Notes: a model not told the origin generated them from the sequence alone. A stretch of 6,927 nt of DNA from Deltaproteobacteria bacterium (GCA_018266095.1 JAFEBC010000213.1:1-6927); one strand, 5' to 3'; shown: positions 1 through 6,155, counted from the stretch's first letter. Numbers and translations are program-made.

Positions 1-66
1 CGCTCGTCACGTTTGTCGTCGGTTTGCCCGCACGCTCTGCCGTTTTTCCAGCACTTCACAACCCCC

Positions 67-70
67 GGAG
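67..70 (+). promoter_or_regulatory. Ribosome-binding site of the M13 peptidase
   Basis: GGAG with a five-base spacer to the ATG at 76. It decides the start of the peptidase against the in-frame TTG at 13. No convincing -35/-10 pair is visible in the 75 bases before the gene. Confidence 0.7.
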
Positions 71-75
71 TACGC

Positions 76-2343
76 ATGTCTCGTCTCAAGCTGTCCCTGT
101 TGTCCGCGCTGCTCGCGGCGGCCTGTCAGTCGGCCCCGCAGCCCACCCCTGATCAGATGAAGGCCGCCGGTGATGCGGCCAAGACCGTCGCCGACGCCGC
201 CAAGCCCGCGGGCGATGCCGCCAAGTCGACCGCCGCTGGCGCGTCCTCGAGCACGGCCGCCGCGCCGGGCATGATGGACAAGGCCGCCGCTGCCGCCGAC
301 AAGGTGCAGGCCGCCGCCGCGCCCGTGATGGACAAGGCCACCGAGGCCGCCATCGCCGCGATGTCCAAGCTCACGGCGCTCGACGAGTCCGCGCTCGACA
401 AGACGGTCAAGCCCTGCGACGACTTCTACCAGTTCGCTTGCGGCGGCTGGCTCAAGGCCACGCCGATCCCCGACGACCGCGCCGCCTGGGGCCGCGGCTT
501 CAACGAGATCGCCGCGCGCAACGAGGCCCTCGTGAAGGACCTCTTCGAGCAGGCCGCCGCCGGCAAGCTCGAGACGCAGAACCCGGACGCCAAGAAGATG
601 GCGGACTACTACGGGACCTGCATGGACGAGTCGAAGGACAAGGCCTCGCTCGCCTCGCTCAAGAAGGAGCTGAAGGAGATCGACGGCATCAAGGACGGCA
701 AGTCGCTCGCCAAGGAGGTCGCGCTGCTGCAGTCGCGCGGCGTGAACGCGTTCTTCAACTTCGGCTCGGATCAGGACGCCAAGGACGCGACCAAGGTCAT
801 CGGCAGCGCCGACCAGGGCGGCATGGGCCTGCCCGACAAGGACTATTACAACCCGGCCGGTGAGCAGAAGGATCAGCTCAGCAAGGTGAAGGCCGCGTAC
901 GCGACCTATCAGGAGACGATGTTCACGCTGCTCGGCGAGAAGCCGGCCGACGCCAAGAAGCACGCCGCCGCCGCGCTGGCCGTCGAGTCGTCGCTCTCCG
1001 ACAACGCGCTCCGCCGCGTCGAGCGCCGCGACCCGAAGGCGCTCTACAACCGCCTGGACCGCAAGGGCCTCGTCGATTCGAGCAAGGGCTTCGACTGGGA
1101 CACGTACTTCACCGGCGCGGGCATCAAGGACGTGCAGGCCATCAACGTGGCGGTGCCCAAGTTCTACACGGGCTTCGGCGCCATCGTGGCCGACAAGAAG
1201 AAGCTCGCAGATCTCAAGACGTACCTCAAGTGGCGCGCGATGGCGCAGGCCGCCTCGTCGCTGGGCGGCAAGTACCTGGACGCCGAGTTCGCCTTCACCC
1301 AGAGCTTCACCGGCGCCAAGCAGCTCCTGCCGCGCTGGAAGCGCTGCGTGGCCGCGACCAGCGGTCAGCTCGGCGAGATGGTCGGCCGCACCTACGTCGA
1401 GAAGGCCTTCGGCGGCACCAGCAAGCCGATGACGCAGGCGATGATCAAGGGCATCGAGGACGCCTTCAACGCGAACCTCGCCACGCTGACGTGGATGGAC
1501 GACGAGACCAAGGCCGCCTCGGCCAAGAAGCTCTCGGCCATCGTCAACAAGATCGGCTACCCGGACAAGTGGCGTGACTACGGGGCGCTCAAGATCGGCA
1601 CCGCGTCGAGCCTGGAGAACCGCTGGGCGGCCTCGACGTTCGAGCACCACCGCGACCTCGCCAAGATCGACAAGCCGCTCGACCGCGGCGAGTGGGGCAT
1701 GCCGCCCGCGCTGGTCAACGCGCAGTACAACCCGGCGCTCAACGACATCACCTTCCCGGCCGGCATCCTGCAGTACCCGTTCTTCAAGGACACGCAGCAC
1801 CCGACGGCGAACTTCGGCGGCGCGGGCATGGTCATCGGCCACGAGATCACGCACGGCTTCGACGATGAAGGCAGCCAGTACGACGCCGAGGGAAATCTCA
1901 AGAACTGGTGGACCGAGAAGAGCAAGGCCGAGTACGACAAGCGCACGGCCTGCGTGGTGTCGCAGTACGACAACTACGTCGCCGTCGAGGACGAGCAGGG
2001 CAAGGCGATGCTCAACGGCAAGCTGACCTTGGGCGAGAACATCGCCGACATCGGCGGCCTCAAGCTGGCGTTCAAGGCGTACAAGAACATCCGGCCGGGC
2101 AAGACCCCGCACACGGTCACCGGCGGGTTCACGGATGAGCAGGCGTTCTTCATCGCCTTCGCGCAGACGTGGTGCACGAACTACCGTCCGCAGGCGGCGC
2201 GCAGCCAGGCGAAGACCAACGAGCACTCGCTGGCCCGCTGGCGCGTGAACGGCCCGGCGCAGGACAACAAGGACTTCCGCGAGGTGTTCGGCTGCGCGGA
2301 AGGCACGCCGATGGCGCCGAAGAACTCGTGCGAGGTCTGGTAG
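76..2343 (+). CDS. M13-family zinc metallopeptidase (neprilysin/PepO-like), probable lipoprotein
   Basis: A 755-residue zinc endopeptidase predicted to cleave peptides outside the cytoplasm. Residues 1-16 form a basic-then-hydrophobic signal ending in Leu-Ala-Ala-Ala before Cys17, a permissive lipobox, so it is probably lipid-anchored. Residues 20-100 are an Ala/Lys/Asp/Pro-rich spacer with heptad repeats. The M13 N-terminal domain begins near Cys114 (PCDDFYQFACGGW). The catalytic domain has the substrate-binding NAQY (548-551), zinc-binding HEITH (589-593), ENIAD with third ligand Glu654 and Asp658, and His717/Arg723, spaced exactly like neprilysin His711/Arg717. It ends in the family's CxxW (Cys752-Trp755). 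All catalytic residues are present, so it should be active. The start at 76 is chosen because GGAG lies five bases upstream and the signal peptide begins there; an upstream TTG at 13 would put residues before the signal. The natural substrate cannot be told from sequence. Confidence 0.96.
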   Translation: MSRLKLSLLSALLAAACQSAPQPTPDQMKAAGDAAKTVADAAKPAGDAAKSTAAGASSSTAAAPGMMDKAAAAADKVQAAAAPVMDKATEAAIAAMSKLTALDESALDKTVKPCDDFYQFACGGWLKATPIPDDRAAWGRGFNEIAARNEALVKDLFEQAAAGKLETQNPDAKKMADYYGTCMDESKDKASLASLKKELKEIDGIKDGKSLAKEVALLQSRGVNAFFNFGSDQDAKDATKVIGSADQGGMGLPDKDYYNPAGEQKDQLSKVKAAYATYQETMFTLLGEKPADAKKHAAAALAVESSLSDNALRRVERRDPKALYNRLDRKGLVDSSKGFDWDTYFTGAGIKDVQAINVAVPKFYTGFGAIVADKKKLADLKTYLKWRAMAQAASSLGGKYLDAEFAFTQSFTGAKQLLPRWKRCVAATSGQLGEMVGRTYVEKAFGGTSKPMTQAMIKGIEDAFNANLATLTWMDDETKAASAKKLSAIVNKIGYPDKWRDYGALKIGTASSLENRWAASTFEHHRDLAKIDKPLDRGEWGMPPALVNAQYNPALNDITFPAGILQYPFFKDTQHPTANFGGAGMVIGHEITHGFDDEGSQYDAEGNLKNWWTEKSKAEYDKRTACVVSQYDNYVAVEDEQGKAMLNGKLTLGENIADIGGLKLAFKAYKNIRPGKTPHTVTGGFTDEQAFFIAFAQTWCTNYRPQAARSQAKTNEHSLARWRVNGPAQDNKDFREVFGCAEGTPMAPKNSCEVW
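163..225 (+). repeat. Three imperfect 21-bp tandem repeats coding an Ala/Lys heptad linker
   Basis: Three consecutive 21-bp units (163-183, 184-204, 205-225) code for AAGDAAK, TVADAAK and PAGDAAK, residues 30-50 of the M13 peptidase. Each unit ends in GCC AAG preceded by an alanine codon. A looser continuation (two MDKA motifs 18 residues apart) follows to about residue 90. The repeats lie between the probable lipid-anchored cysteine and the catalytic domain, so they most likely form a spacer or helical stalk. Confidence 0.75.
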
Positions 2344-2360
2344 TCGAGCTCGCAGCAGAC

Positions 2361-2415
2361 AAGGCGCTCGAGCCTTGAAGTCGACGCTCCGGTTCTGGCT
2401 TGAATGCCGGACCGG
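2361..2415 (+). terminator. Candidate stem-loop region between the M13 peptidase and the next gene
   Basis: Two hairpins follow the stop codon at 2341-2343. The first is AAGGC/GCCTT (2361-2365 with 2372-2376) around a six-base loop. The second is stronger: 2389-2399 pairs with 2406-2415 over about ten base pairs, with one bulged T and one G-T wobble, around loop TTGAAT. Only a broken T-rich run (TTCGTCTGTCT) follows, so this is at best a weak intrinsic terminator. It could instead attenuate read-through into the lipoprotein gene at 2461. Confidence 0.4.
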
Positions 2416-2450
2416 GGCGTTCGTCTGTCTGGGATCCAAACTTCTTCTCG

Positions 2451-2455
2451 AGGAG
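2451..2455 (+). promoter_or_regulatory. Ribosome-binding site of the LolA-like lipoprotein gene
   Basis: AGGAG with a five-base spacer to the ATG at 2461. It decides the start against the in-frame ATG at 2404, which sits inside the hairpin and has no Shine-Dalgarno sequence of its own. Confidence 0.8.
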
Positions 2456-2460
2456 CGTAC

Positions 2461-3198
2461 ATGCGCAGCGTGAACGTTGGTCTGATCGGTGTCGCGCTCG
2501 CGTGCGCGGGCATGTTCGGTTGCGCAGGCGCGCAGCGGACCGCCTCAGGAGATCTCACTGAGCTCCTGGCGAAGCATCTGGCGGCGCGCGGCGGGCCGGA
2601 GCGGGTGCATGCGTGGACCACGGCGCATCTGGCGGGAACGCTGTTCCTCGGGCCGCAGAAGGTGCCGCTCATCGTCGATATTGCGAGCGCGGGCTTGGTG
2701 CGCGAGGAGGCGCGGTTCACTCAAGGCAACTTCGTGCGCACGTTCGACGGCCACGAGGGCTGGGAGGTGAACCCGTTCGTGCCCGCGAAGGAGCCGCGCA
2801 AGCTGACCGAGGATGAATTGAAGGATCGCCGCGCTGTGGCGGACTTCAACGGCCCGCTCGTCGATGCCGAGCAGAAGCACATCACCTTGGAGCGGCTGGC
2901 GGATGACGTGATCGACGGCCACCCGGTCGCGCACCTGCGCAGCACACGGCCGGACGGGCGCTCGGAGGACGACTTCGTGGATCTCACGACGTTCCAGCTC
3001 GTGCGCGTGCAGCAGAAGCTCGGCGACGGCTCGCTCAACGAGGCGAACTACAAGGACTTCCGCTGCGTCGACAAGCTGCCGTGCTCGGCGTTCGTGATCG
3101 AGTCGGGCCTGCCGGGGCAAGGGGCGCAGCAGCGCATCGTGTTCGACGAGATGGTCGCGAACGACGGGACGACGGCGGAGCGGTTCAAGAAGCCGTGA
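2461..3198 (+). CDS. Lipoprotein with LolA/LolB-like (outer-membrane lipoprotein-sorting) fold
   Basis: A 245-residue exported protein. Residues 1-20 form a signal with a probable lipobox MFG before Cys21, so it is likely an envelope lipoprotein. The rest matches, from memory, a broad family annotated as 'outer membrane lipoprotein-sorting protein': an amphipathic start with AARGGPERVHAW (41-52), the strand LAGTL (57-61), the FDGHEGWEVNPF block (95-106), and FNGPLVD (129-135). These proteins form a half-open beta barrel that can hold a lipid or acyl chain; the ligand here is unknown. A cysteine pair (Cys202, Cys208) replaces a region that is usually hydrophobic and could form a disulfide. The start at 2461 is chosen over the in-frame ATG at 2404 because AGGAG lies five bases upstream and the signal begins there. 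It sits 117 bp after the M13 gene on the same strand; co-transcription is uncertain because of the hairpins between them. Confidence 0.87.
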   Translation: MRSVNVGLIGVALACAGMFGCAGAQRTASGDLTELLAKHLAARGGPERVHAWTTAHLAGTLFLGPQKVPLIVDIASAGLVREEARFTQGNFVRTFDGHEGWEVNPFVPAKEPRKLTEDELKDRRAVADFNGPLVDAEQKHITLERLADDVIDGHPVAHLRSTRPDGRSEDDFVDLTTFQLVRVQQKLGDGSLNEANYKDFRCVDKLPCSAFVIESGLPGQGAQQRIVFDEMVANDGTTAERFKKP

Positions 3199-3331
3199 TA
3201 GACCCCGGCGACAATCCGCCCTATGATTCGCGCAGCGCTTTCCGGGGGGGACTGATGCAGCGGATCCATGGTGTTGTGGTGGTGCGAGGACCCGCCTGCC
3301 CTCAGATCAGCACGGCCGCGGGATTGTAGAA

Positions 3332-4078
3332 ATGCCGTCCATGGCTACCAAGTTGGTTTGGATCGCGGTTCTGTGTTGCTCTCTCGCGGATCCTACGGAG
3401 GCCTGTACCTGCGCGCACTACATCCAGGTCTGGCCGCCACAAGGGCCGATAGGCTCCAGACCCAATGTTTGGGTCGGCGGGTTCGGGAGCAATGCCGCCT
3501 TCGTGGCGCCAGAACAATTCGATCGTGCTCGGTTTGTTGCTGTCGGTGCTGACGAAGCAATCCAAGCCGAGGTTCTCTCGCGTACAAGCGGCGTGCGAAT
3601 TGAGCAGGTCTTTCTGAGGGCAACGAAGGACCTGCCCGTTGGAAGAGAATTTCGCTTGGAGATTCTTCTCAAGTCCGGAAGGACTCTGACTCCCCAAGTC
3701 ATGCAAGCAGACCGAACAATGGGCGACGTCGTTTGGAGGGTTGCGATACCGCCAGAAGGTCGGTCGGCTCCAAAGTTCGAGACTCAACCAGAGCTGAAAC
3801 GAGTGTCCGCCGACGGATCGTGTGGCCCCTCTGAGTCTCTGATGTTCCGCACTGGAGACCCGGCGCAAGGCCGGCTACTCGAAATCACCATCGAAGGGTC
3901 CAAAGAGCTTCATAGCTGGAGCCCCATCACGGGAGGGGAAGCGTTGGTTGCCATTGGTGGGGCACCCATTTGCGGTCAGAACCTCGCGGTACTCCACGGG
4001 CACTATCGAATCCGTGGAACAATTTGGGATGGCTTTGGAAGAGCCGCGAGCAGATGGGTTCAAGAGATGGACCTGTAG
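3332..4078 (+). CDS. Secreted protein of unknown function in a low-GC block
   Basis: A 248-residue protein not assigned to a named family. Residues 1-24 look like a secretion signal (Lys7, then LVWIAVLCCSL) cleaved after Thr-Glu-Ala, leaving Cys25-Thr-Cys27 at the mature N-terminus. Two more cysteines at 164 and 214 could give two disulfides. The mature part reads as beta-rich: a WPPQG...RPNVWVGGFG opening, charged strands near 89-113, and a C-terminal HYRIRGTIWDGFGR segment. This recalls Ig-like or cupredoxin-like repeats of myxobacterial secreted proteins, but that is an impression only. GC is about 58% by hand count over 3361-4080, against 65-75% in sampled neighbouring genes, with more A/T-ending codons, which suggests recent acquisition. 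GGGA lies eight bases before the ATG; the ATG at 3341 is an equally possible start. Confidence 0.82.
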   Translation: MPSMATKLVWIAVLCCSLADPTEACTCAHYIQVWPPQGPIGSRPNVWVGGFGSNAAFVAPEQFDRARFVAVGADEAIQAEVLSRTSGVRIEQVFLRATKDLPVGREFRLEILLKSGRTLTPQVMQADRTMGDVVWRVAIPPEGRSAPKFETQPELKRVSADGSCGPSESLMFRTGDPAQGRLLEITIEGSKELHSWSPITGGEALVAIGGAPICGQNLAVLHGHYRIRGTIWDGFGRAASRWVQEMDL

Positions 4079-4112
4079 GGCCTACTTCAAGCCAAGCCGT
4101 TACCGCGGCCCT

Positions 4113-4126
4113 CGGATCATGATCCG
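4113..4126. repeat. 14-bp perfect palindrome between convergent genes
   Basis: CGGATCATGATCCG is perfectly self-complementary and lies in the 76-bp gap between the convergent stops at 4078 and 4155. A second pairing is possible between CGCGG (4104-4108) and CCGCG (4124-4128). There is no T-run on either side, so it is not a textbook bidirectional terminator; it may still slow polymerase from both directions or bind a dimeric protein. Confidence 0.5.
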
Positions 4127-4154
4127 CGACTCGTTGATCTACGTGGAGTGAGGG

Positions 4155-4658
4155 CTACTCCAGCTCAATCGCCCGCTTCCCCGGCGTCACCGACCCGCGC
4201 GTCGCCTCCTCCGACCGCCGCACCTCGGCCCGCGCGTCCGCCAGCGCACCCTCGAGCCGCGTGATGTCAGAGCGCAGCTCCGCCTCCAGCTCTTCCTTGC
4301 GCCGCCGCTCGTCCGCGCTGGCCCGCGACACGCTGCGCTTGGCCGACTGCAAGTCGCGCTCGAGGTCCGTCTGCCGCGCAAGCAGCGCATCCACCCGCGT
4401 CTGGGCCGCCGACAACTGCGCCGCGAAGTCGCTCGCCGCGCCCGCCAGCGAATCGCCGATGGCCGCGCCCGGGCGGAACACGAGCAGCCGCTGGTCAGAC
4501 TCGTTCCACGGCGACACGCCACACGACACGCACGCGGTGTCGAGCTCGAGGCGCACCTGGCCGCTCACCTCGTCGGCCTGGATGCGCAGCACGATCTCGC
4601 CGGCGCAGCGCGGGCAGCGGATGGTGCGGAGCTCGAGCTGGACCTCGTGCGCGGCCAT
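4155..4658 (-). CDS. Small zinc-ribbon and coiled-coil protein of unknown function
   Basis: A 167-residue, probably cytosolic protein with no signal or membrane segment. The N-terminal half holds two CxxC knuckles, Cys15-Pro-Arg-Cys18 and Cys43-Val-Ser-Cys46, separated by 24 residues with alternating hydrophobic strands: a typical Cys4 zinc ribbon. Residues from about 74 to 152 are rich in Ala, Glu, Arg and Leu in heptad-like spacing (LLARQTDLERDLQSAK, EELEAELRSDITRLEGAL) and should form a long coiled coil, so it is likely a dimer or oligomer. It starts 33 bp after the stop of the CaCA exchanger on the same strand and has no clear Shine-Dalgarno sequence, so it is probably the distal gene of that transcript. 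Its function is unknown; a nucleic-acid- or protein-binding adaptor is possible for this architecture. Confidence 0.83.
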   Translation of the reverse strand: MAAHEVQLELRTIRCPRCAGEIVLRIQADEVSGQVRLELDTACVSCGVSPWNESDQRLLVFRPGAAIGDSLAGAASDFAAQLSAAQTRVDALLARQTDLERDLQSAKRSVSRASADERRRKEELEAELRSDITRLEGALADARAEVRRSEEATRGSVTPGKRAIELE

Positions 4659-4691
4659 GCCACGAGTGTAACAGGCCGCCTGCCGCCGCCT

Positions 4692-5867
4692 CTAGGAAAC
4701 CAGCGCGCGCACCATCTTCGGCAGCTCGCGCCGGTGCAGGATGAGCATGACGCCCGCCACGCCCAGGTACACCCACGCGAAGATCATCCGCATGTGCTCG
4801 CCGGGCATGGGGATCTGGATGATGAACAGGAGGAACAGCGCCACCGCCTCCCAGCGGCGGAACTTCACGTCGCTCACCACCGCGAACGCCATCAGCGCCT
4901 GCGCCGCCGTGAGGAAGAACTCCTCGTGCTGGCGGCCATCGAGCGGCAACGACGTCCCGCCGCCGCCCGCGAAGCGCGCGATGGGGATCGAGCCCACGAG
5001 CAGCGTCCACTGGTTGATCTTCGACGACAACAGCGCGCCCAGGCCCGCGTCGGCGTTTCCGCGGAAGGCGAACAGCGCGGCCACGATCAGCTCCGGCGCC
5101 TCGGACGCGAGCGGCGCCACCCACTGCACGAGGAGGAACTCGTCGAGGCCCAGGCCCTTTCCGGAGGCCACGAGGCCCGTCGCGAAGGGCTCGGCCGAGG
5201 CCAGGATGACGCCCGCCGCGCCCAGGAACAGCGCGCCCACCGCGAGGCGCCGCTTGGTCTGCGGCAGCTCGGCAAGATCGCCCGCCACGCCGTGCAGTTC
5301 GGGCTCCTCGTGCTCGTGCCGCGAGGCGCGCCACATGTACGTCGCGAAGAGCGCGATGAGGATCACCGAGTCGACGAGGCTGATCGAATTCTTGAACGGA
5401 ATGATGAATGCGTACACACACGCGGCCGCCAGGAACGCGAGCTCGAAGCGCCGCGACTCGTCCAGCACCAGCGTGGGCTCGGCCTTGCGCCGCCTGGCGC
5501 CGATGACGAAGGCCACGGCCACGAGCGGCCAGCCGATGCCGATGAGCAGGCGATTGCTGCCCGTCATGTTCGCCGCCGCGAAGTGCGCGTGCTCGGGGAC
5601 GGTGGCCGAGGTGTACGAGAAGTAGAGGTCCACCGCGTACTCGGGGAGCACCGCGATCACCGCGAGCAGGGCCGTCGCCAGCGCCGCCGAGATGTCCTTC
5701 TGCGCCGTCTCCGCGCCCCACGCGAGCAGGAAGGCCGAGGCCACCACCGCGAGCCCGAACACGGCCGATTCTGCGAGCGGCGGCAGGTGGACATGCGCGA
5801 GCCGCACGAACAACGCGGGCAACGTGACTGCGGCGGCGAGGACGATCTTGAGCACAGTGCGCGACAC
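4692..5867 (-). CDS. CaCA-superfamily cation exchanger (Na+/Ca2+ or cation/H+ antiporter type)
   Basis: A 391-residue inner-membrane transporter with about 10-12 hydrophobic segments and two inverted alpha-repeats typical of sodium/calcium exchangers. Alpha-1 has LPEYAVD (74-80) and NMTGSN (100-105). Alpha-2 has ASEAPE (254-259) and SSKINQWT (281-288). Glu76 and Glu259 sit where the ion-binding glutamates of this fold lie. A His/Glu-rich loop (RHEHEEPELHG, 183-193) separates the halves and may be a cytosolic sensing or binding loop. Family members exchange Na+ or H+ for Ca2+ or another cation; the ions here cannot be read from sequence. GTG at 5867 is chosen as start because AGGAGG lies five bases upstream and the first membrane segment follows at once. 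An in-frame ATG at 5918 would add 17 hydrophilic residues and has no such site. It is followed 33 bp later by the zinc-ribbon gene. Confidence 0.92.
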   Translation of the reverse strand: MSRTVLKIVLAAAVTLPALFVRLAHVHLPPLAESAVFGLAVVASAFLLAWGAETAQKDISAALATALLAVIAVLPEYAVDLYFSYTSATVPEHAHFAAANMTGSNRLLIGIGWPLVAVAFVIGARRRKAEPTLVLDESRRFELAFLAAACVYAFIIPFKNSISLVDSVILIALFATYMWRASRHEHEEPELHGVAGDLAELPQTKRRLAVGALFLGAAGVILASAEPFATGLVASGKGLGLDEFLLVQWVAPLASEAPELIVAALFAFRGNADAGLGALLSSKINQWTLLVGSIPIARFAGGGGTSLPLDGRQHEEFFLTAAQALMAFAVVSDVKFRRWEAVALFLLFIIQIPMPGEHMRMIFAWVYLGVAGVMLILHRRELPKMVRALVS

Positions 5868-5872
5868 GCGGG

Positions 5873-5878
5873 CCTCCT
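5873..5878 (-). promoter_or_regulatory. Strong ribosome-binding site of the CaCA exchanger
   Basis: On the - strand this reads AGGAGG, a full Shine-Dalgarno core, five bases before GTG at 5867-5865. It moves the start 17 codons inside the longest ORF. Confidence 0.85.
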
Positions 5879-5999
5879 CATGGGGCCTGACCGTGTCCAG
5901 GTTGCGCAAGGGGCGCACGAGGGCTCGGCCAGGGTGAACCTGGTCCGAAGCTCTCGTTCATCCTCGAGACTGCCGAGGCCGGGTGACCGGGCAAACGCC

Positions 6000-6033
6000 G
6001 TGGTGTCGACCACCCGCTGCTGCTTTCGCAGCA
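6000..6033 (-). other. Two adjacent hairpins in the exchanger leader
   Basis: As RNA of the - strand, TGCTGC pairs with GCAGCA around a GAAA loop (6033-6018), a stable GNRA-type tetraloop. Four bases later GTGGT pairs with ACCAC around a four-base loop (6013-6000). They lie about 130-165 bases before the exchanger's GTG start. Short hairpins are frequent by chance in GC-rich DNA, so a regulatory role is unproven. Confidence 0.4.
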
Positions 6034-6104
6034 CGAACTACTCCGCTCCTGAATGGGGAGTATGCGGGACGGCGGGCGGCGTCAAGTCAAAGAGCAGAAC
6101 CTCA

Positions 6105-6120
6105 ACGCGGAGACGCGGAG
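6105..6120. repeat. Tandem octamer ACGCGGAG x2, resembling a common interspersed repeat
   Basis: Two exact head-to-tail copies of ACGCGGAG (6105-6112 and 6113-6120), preceded by AGCAGAACCTCA. From memory, closely related strings (CGCAGAGACGCAGAG and CGCGGAGACGCGGAG types) recur in intergenic regions of many unrelated bacterial genomes, so this may be a copy or remnant of such an element. Confidence 0.5.
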
Positions 6121-6155
6121 GGTTTCCACCGAGCCGGCGCAAGGTCGACCTGAGG

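Larger units (their letters stand above)
5868..6155 (-). other. Intergenic leader region upstream of the exchanger
   Basis: A 288-bp gap between the YceI gene stop and the exchanger start, both on the - strand, with no credible gene. It contains the exchanger's Shine-Dalgarno site, three small hairpins (6018-6033, 6000-6013 and 5927-5945), and a tandem octamer at 6105-6120. A perfect ten-base palindrome AGGTCGACCT (6142-6151) sits just after the YceI stop. I could not identify a clear sigma-70-type promoter. Its length leaves room for both a YceI terminator and an exchanger promoter with a long leader. Confidence 0.6.

Noticed and set aside
13..75. Extension of the M13 peptidase to an upstream TTG.
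   Set aside because: It would add 21 residues in front of a good lipoprotein signal, and the GGAG site is spaced for ATG 76.
438..863. Several + strand frames inside the M13 gene (for example 438-863 and 1574-2026).
   Set aside because: They are Arg-rich or Ser/Arg-rich out-of-frame readings of the peptidase with no motifs or start signals of their own.
7..2439. An 810-residue open frame on the - strand, antisense to the whole M13 peptidase gene.
   Set aside because: The + strand frame has all M13 catalytic motifs in order. The antisense product is a low-complexity Arg/Leu/Val/Gly-rich string with no motif, the usual shadow in high-GC DNA where stop codons are rare.
3948..4151. An open frame running past the stop of the low-GC secreted gene, suggesting a frameshifted C-terminal extension.
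   Set aside because: The secreted protein's own frame stays protein-like to its stop (RIRGTIWDGFGR near the end), and no point of frame change is visible. A short open run of this size is unremarkable.
6055..6062. GGGGAGTA on the + strand, which looks like the start of a yybP-ykoY (Mn2+) riboswitch near an exchanger gene.
   Set aside because: It is on the strand opposite to the exchanger, no + strand gene follows, and the rest of the conserved core is not seen. It is probably chance.
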